A stretch of DNA of 64,000 nucleotides from Pezizomycotina sp. ARF18 (lineage: Eukaryota; Ascomycota). The notes under the pieces were generated by a model. It had not been told where the DNA came from and did not search any database. It was given only the letters and a program-made list of their open reading frames with translations. The first letter of the stretch is position 1. Every line of letters starts with the position of its first letter. The DNA lies in assembly GCA_002224055.1 (NCBI GenBank), contig AZLU01000003.1:254824-318823 (forward strand). The letters run 5' to 3'. A program made the translations under genes and the position numbers. Shown in pieces: positions 58,492 to 64,000 of the stretch.

Positions 58492-59799
58492 GATCTTTCC
58501 CTTTTCTTGATATAACTCTAAAAACGAGGCTATCGGTGTAGTCGAAGTTTGGTTTAATTCGTATATATGAAAATTATAAAATATCGGGAAATGTTGACTT
58601 TTTGGTATATAAAATGAAATTTTGGTTAAAGATCGTATATTTCTCGAGTGAAGTAATGAATCGCTTTTGTGTTTCGGTAAAATTTCGGTATGAAGGAAGG
58701 TCGTTCAGAGGTCGTGAAGTATACAGTGAAAGAGTGCGCCGGACTTTTTTCTTATAGAGATATATTTTATACACAGACGTAATAAGAGTTGATAGGGATC
58801 GGATTTATTCCTTTTTAAAATTAATTTCCTTCCAAAACTTTTTCCAAACGCAGTGAGGATTAAATAAAAAACCAAGACGCTAGCGAAAAGGATAGGGCTG
58901 CCCTCCGAGGACGATGTTGGTACGATCCTGTTGTTTGACTGACGAATTGGACAATATATATCTTGTGAGAGATAGCGTAATGTATCAGGTGGATATTAAA
59001 AGTTTCGAGATTCTGTAATTGAGCGCGAGTCGAGTTATAACTAACGGAAACAACTACGGTTTACTTTAGATGAGGAACGCGCTTCTAAGACGAATAACAG
59101 AATTCTTTTCAAAAAAAAAAAAAAAAAAAAAAAAAAACAATACAGACTATGAAGAATATAAGGGTCAAAAAAATATGTTATATCAAGACTTGGATATGAT
59201 TATATACCTTTCGAGGCGATAGGAGGCTGAAAAGAGAAAAATAAAAACACACAATGCCTGTGCTAAAACCAACTAACTAAGAAGTGCCGGACTCAGTTCT
59301 TTATTCTTTGAGCATACGGAACACTAGAAAGACGGTTTCGGGCGAACAGAACACTGGGGTCAACAGAGTGACGCGGGGGGGAAGAGCGACGGACAACGTG
59401 ATTGCGGTTGTGTTATTGTGATGCCATCTGACGGTGGTGATTAGAAAGGTGAAATGAATAATCAAGAGAAGAAAAGAGAGAATGTAAGAAGAGAGAGAAT
59501 CACTGATGGAGGGAAATGAAGGCGTTTATAAAAGGCAATCTCAACTGCTTTCCCAGAGCTTTATTTTTGATTGGCGAACATGGAAAATTGACATCCGGCA
59601 GATGTATCTCTTTGCCTATCTTCATAGCGCATTAGTACTTTAGTCCCTGTTCACTTTTTTTTTACTTGTATTTTTTCCCTTTTTCCCTTGGGGGACGTTC
59701 ATGGGTATACCACACCGCCCCTTTAGCTAAGTGCTTGGATTGTGTTGTGTGGGGAAAAAACTGACAATAAGAAAATAGGAAGAAGAATAATAGGAATAT
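58492..59799. other. upstream region of the copper-fist gene
   Basis: AT-rich; a poly-A run at 59111-59137. A TATA-like TTTATAAAAGG lies at 59524-59534 on the plus strand, facing right, away from the copper-fist gene, with no recognised gene after it. No consensus copper-response element was identified by eye. Confidence 0.4.
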
Positions 59800-60215
59800 A
59801 ATTTTTTTATTTTCTTTTATTTTTATTTTTTATTTTTATTTTTTTATTTTTTTTTTAATAAAATATAAAAATAAATAAATAAATAAATAAAAAAATAAAA
59901 AAATTCTTTGGGGGTGGGTTAATACCACATACCTATTGCCCAAAATTTTTATCCTCGACCTATTAATATATTTTTTTTTTTTCCTTTTCTTTCTTCCTTA
60001 TATATTTTTCTTTCCTTTTTTTTTCTTTCCTTCATTGAAATTTTTCTTTTTTTTCTTTCTTTTTTTTTTTTTTTTTTTTTTTTTCCCCCTTCTTGTCTCT
60101 TTGCTCTTCCTCTTCTTTCGATCTTTCTTTCCTTTTTTCTCCCGCTATTCCTATTTCCCTTTTTATTTTATTTTATTTATTTTTTATTTCCTGTTTCTTA
60201 TAGAAAACTTGGATA
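59800..60215. repeat. polypyrimidine / A+T low-complexity tract
   Basis: Long TTTTA units, then ATAAA units, then T runs broken by short C or CCTT groups, with a T run of about 24 at 60060-60084. The open frame across it (59936-60250) is only Phe/Leu/Pro low complexity and not a gene. Confidence 0.8.
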
Positions 60216-63200
60216 GATGGGTGAAGGAGAGAGGTGGTGGAAAAAAGTAGAGAGCGCTGTATGAATAACTCGAAATCTACTTATTATCATCATCTTGCGT
60301 GATACTTCCTACTTTGCCTTTTGGACCTTTCTGTCTTCGTTACGTCCTCCGTTCACGCATGCACCGTAATCTGTAGCGGACGGGCTATTCTCTTTGGCCG
60401 CTTCAGTCCCTAATCATTTTCTTTTCGGGGACGACAGTAAAGAGTCGCCAACACCATAAAAATAATAAAATAATAAAGAGTGTTCCAGCTCATTGTCTTC
60501 ATGCAGTTTGGGTGCGTGCGACCAACAGCTTCCCCAAGCAGTGCCTTTTTGGATCCAGTAGAATAGATTCGAAAAAAAAAAAAAAAAAAAAAAAAAGTGT
60601 ATTCGTTGTTGCTTCAAGGTGCAGCCCTGAGAGTATAACAAGCAAAGAAATATTGCGAGGTATAATATATCACGGTTGCTCGCACCCCAATGTGATGTTT
60701 CGCTCTGTCTAGGAGCTTTGTCCACCGGTTTGGAATAAATAAAATCAATAGTATTAACGAAACCACAGTATAACGAAAAGCTCGATCTCACAACTGTTTT
60801 TGGGTGTGGAAGAAGCACCCCGAAAAGGCCCATTCAATGTAAAAAAAAAAAAAAAAAAGAGAATTTGGGGGGGGGGGGGAAACTTCTTGAAAGCGTTGCC
60901 CCCAAATATATCCTGATAGGCTGGTTGATTGCGGAAGTTGAAAAATTCAGTAACCCGGTCGTGGTAGGAATAAAAGATGCAAGGAAAAAGAATCAAGTCG
61001 ACCGTTGCTTTTGGGTGTACTGGACCTAACATTTTTGGTTCCGGGGTACAACAAAGCAGAGGAAGACTGTAAAATTCTTGATATGGTGGGTGACATGACA
61101 AGGTCGCGTCCATACACCTCCGTATAGCAAAAAATCCAGAGAGGTTAAGGGTGGAAAATCCTCCTAACCAAAAAGTAGACAAAATAAGAGCTAGGAGAGA
61201 TAGTTAGCTCTTGGTGTGGAATAGGTTGATAGGCTTGTCCTATCTTGGCATAGTACACCAACTTTTGATTGATCGATTACGCCGTTTTTGAGGCTTGGGA
61301 GAAGGCCTGTGAGGTTGGCAAAAAAAAATACTCGTTTTTGGTTGCTGCGAGGCGAGACAGCAGCTTCATATCTGCGGCACGGTGAGAGCATCCTCTGTCG
61401 CAGCGCCGAGCTGCTATCAATTGTCTAAATACACCTATATTAGAGTCAATTATTAGTATATATACGATTTTTTTTATCGATAAACGATTATCTTGCATTT
61501 CAAGTTACAGTTGATCGTAGGAAACTTCACGAACGTCGCGAAATATTCGATTCGTTTAGGTTTTTTTCAGGGGCAGGTATGATCTTTTTAGGTTCAATCT
61601 TATATCGCGATTCTCCGTCTATTTCCTTTTGACCACCAGTTTTCAATTGTGGAGAATACGAGAGAAGAGTTAGCTGGGCCCTTTTCTAACAAGAATTAAA
61701 AGGGATAATAACAAATTTAATAAGAAAAAATAATCCTAGTGGTCCTAGCGAGTTTTGATTTTAGGCAAGTTCTGACGGTTGGCCCGTGTAGAGTCTACGT
61801 AGTCCTCTTCTCTCAAGCCAACATTTTTATTAAATAACAAGTGCAATGGCTCCTTTCTCGGGGAAGAATTCACTGGAATATACCGTCGTGATTGTTATTT
61901 TTTGGCGTGGTTCCGCCCGCTGGAGAGCGTGGATGGGTAGTTATTAGGCTTAGGTTAGGTTACGTCTCACTTGTCTCGCCGTAACGAACTGCCGGCCCCG
62001 ATGTCCCAGACAACGAATAAAACGTTTGATATAAGAGAGCACTTGCAAGGCCGTCAATCGATATCGGGCGATGTTGACCCCAAATCTTTCTTCCTCTCGT
62101 AAGCACCAAACGCCGTGGATCCAGAACCTTGCTAAGACGCAGTTTCGTTGTAGGATCGTTTCGTACAAATCAGTAACTAGTATCCAAGCTTCCCAAAACA
62201 TTTTTTTCTCCCCTTCTAAATTTTTGCAATTTTTGCCAATGCTTCAACCGAAAAGAAAGCTATCTCCACTATAGCTTATTCAGCTCTTCCAAAGCTTTCG
62301 CATTTATATTGCTTGGTCTTTTTTTTTTTTTTTTTTGGAGGGGTGGGGCCGTGGGCGCTGTTCGATGTTTTCGTCAAAAAGAACACATTGAAATATGGAG
62401 GGAACGCCGCGTTCACTTACAGAGAGCTCTTGAAGAATCAGATAGATTAAATGTTGTAGTGGGCTTGATTGCTCTTTTGCTATCTTTCGCAAGTGGACGC
62501 GATTCGCTCTGCATATGGTTTCGCCCTATGGTTATTGATAGCAATGTTCCCGCCATTGTATAGATCACAGAGTACACGAATTTTCCCTTCTATCTTCTTG
62601 TGTCTCGATCTATGCGCGTGCCAGGATCGTAAGACGAGCTGCATCATGTGACCCCACCGAGTACGAGACAACGAAGCAAACTCCTGCTCAGAAATAAGGA
62701 CCAAGACCCAAGCGGTCGGTCGCGGAGCTGATTGGTCAATTAGAAGCCAGAAAAGGACCTCGAGTCGAGCTCTCAGACAAAAGGCTCCGGACACACCATT
62801 GAGAAAGCTTGGAGATCATCATCCTCGTATCTGCTTTTGGCGTTTCGCCGGTGTCGTATCAAGAGGTTAGCTGAGGATGTTCAACGGGAAGAATTCTGTT
62901 GCGGCTGATAAAGCGGAAAGTAGGAAAAAAAAAAAAAAAAAAAAAGCCATAAGAATCGATAGGTGCCGTAAAAACACCGCGGTCCATTGTTCTCAACTTG
63001 AAATCGCCTTGTCTCCGAAGCGAATGAAAGAAAAGCTCAATGTAATTATTATTAGATAAATGATCTCATTATTCAAGGAGAGGGGAATAAAGAGGATTTC
63101 ATGTGAAATTGCACGTCAGAAATTAAGTGTTTTGATATATGCACCTAGAGGCACAGTTAAATAGAGCTTACCCCGATATTGTGGGAAAAGAATTTGCCGC

Positions 63201-64000
63201 TCTAGCAAGGTTATTGTGAACTGGGATTTAGTGGCATAAGTGGTTGTTGAGACCAACAAACGAGATGAGAGGTTGCGAAAAGCAATAAACTAATTTTAAA
63301 ACTAATATCGATCTTCTTATTTCCCGCTGTCCGAACGTTTGAAAGGATCAGATAGGGAGATCGACGTAATAAGGACGGATGGGCTTTATATTTCTCTCAA
63401 ACGAGGGAGGCTCGCCAGTGCCTGCTAGCTCCTTCGCTAAAGGCTATTAATCGAAGGACGCAACCTGGTTAGTTACCGTGGGCGGTGATTGGCGTGGCAT
63501 CTTTTGCGGCGCTCCTTTGTTTTTAACCTTCCCAGATCACGCTTTGTGCGTAGGACAAGCAGCAAATAAGCGGATGGCGGTTGTTTGAACGACCGCGACG
63601 CTTATAGTATAAGGCAAAGTTACTGTTGCTATAGGGTAAGCTCGAGACCGCGATCAGGCACGAGTTATTTGTTGAACGTTGAAGCCTGTCGTTACACGTT
63701 AACATTACGAAACGGGAGCTTGAATCTATGGAAGGAATCTCGGGGGGTCGGTTTTTTTTTTTACCTTTCTGTGTTTCAAAATTCGCTTCAATGGGATACA
63801 ATATGGTACGATACCTCCTCAATTTGTCCAAAGGGCTGCAAACGAGTGCGAACGATGACGATCACTCTTTCCACTAAGGAGGAATATTCTATATTGTCTT
63901 TTTTTTTTTTTTTTTTTTTTTGGGCTCGTTTGGCGTGTGTTACTCTCGAGATCTCGATTTCTTCTGTTCAGACAGATAATACGGCTTCGCCGTGCGCACG
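60216..64000. other. terminal intergenic stretch, no supported gene
   Basis: Frames up to 142 codons (60754-61182, minus) contain poly-A/T-derived Phe runs and no domain. A minus-strand frame at 61950-62201 has a W-x-x-W / L-Y-E pattern faintly like a gag-module end but lacks the other landmarks. Several CCAAT motifs (62728-62740, 63488-63494) may belong to a promoter outside the window. T/A runs lie at 60570-60596, 60840-60859, 62317-62336, 62925-62945 and 63899-63921. Confidence 0.45.

Noticed and set aside
60414-61182. Two minus-strand frames of 139 and 142 codons
   Set aside because: Both run through poly-A/T tracts giving Phe blocks, and neither shows conserved motifs.
61950-62201. Possible twelfth gag-like module end (W-E-A-W ... 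L-Y-E)
   Set aside because: Lacks the opening motif and the S-I-D-D segment; similarity too short to count.
1-64000. CRISPR array, rRNA operon, mitochondrial or bacterial origin
   Set aside because: No regularly spaced identical repeats, no rRNA signature sequences, and the spliced copper-fist gene shows nuclear fungal DNA.

Overview
The window looks like nuclear DNA of a filamentous ascomycete (Pezizomycotina). The reasons are a copper-fist transcription factor with short GT-AG introns, a DHA2-type major facilitator drug exporter, two Mid2/SKG6-like single-pass membrane proteins, a dual-specificity phosphatase remnant, a Tc1/mariner element with AT-rich RIP-like decay, and very low gene density in AT-rich DNA. 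No rRNA, convincing tRNA, CRISPR array or bacterial operon structure is visible. I cannot name the species.

Layout. 0-1 kb holds three diverged copies of a ~250 bp tandem repeat. 2.9-3.6 kb holds a small basic protein with an N-terminal membrane anchor. 4.6-13.5 kb is a field of six gag-like (Ty1/copia-type, UBN2/DUF4219-like) fossils, all on the minus strand, with an AT-rich MITE-like element and a 1,493 bp Tc1/mariner copy among them. 14-20 kb holds two Mid2-like genes on the minus strand flanking a DHA2 exporter on the plus strand, plus a phosphatase remnant. 21-24 kb has a G-run/hairpin block, two more gag-like fossils and a fold-back element. 25.3-30.2 kb holds three paralogs of an unrecognised small protein, with another gag-like fossil beside the third. 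32.2-38.2 kb holds two tandem copies of a large secreted, cysteine-rich, Kex2-processed protein family that I do not recognise; this is the best candidate for an undescribed system. 38.4-39.4 kb has three diverged tandem repeat units, one with RNA polymerase III-like boxes. 40-41.5 kb has two last gag-like fossils. 41.5-56.7 kb is gene-poor and AT-rich. 56.7-58.5 kb is the copper-fist gene. The rest is low-complexity intergenic sequence.

Two window-wide patterns stand out. First, all eleven recognised gag-like modules lie on one strand, with no pol genes or LTRs that I can see, which suggests a local gene-like family rather than independent retrotransposon insertions. Second, nearly every host gene is frame-broken, and at least thirteen breaks are each explained by exactly one missing base at a run of identical bases. 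That points to under-called homopolymers in the assembly (or a strong deletion bias) rather than ordinary gene death, so the word pseudogene is provisional for the host genes here.

The genes show no pathway logic. The region reads as accessory, duplication-rich sequence (secreted proteins, small paralog families, exporter) bounded on the right by a conserved copper-responsive regulator.
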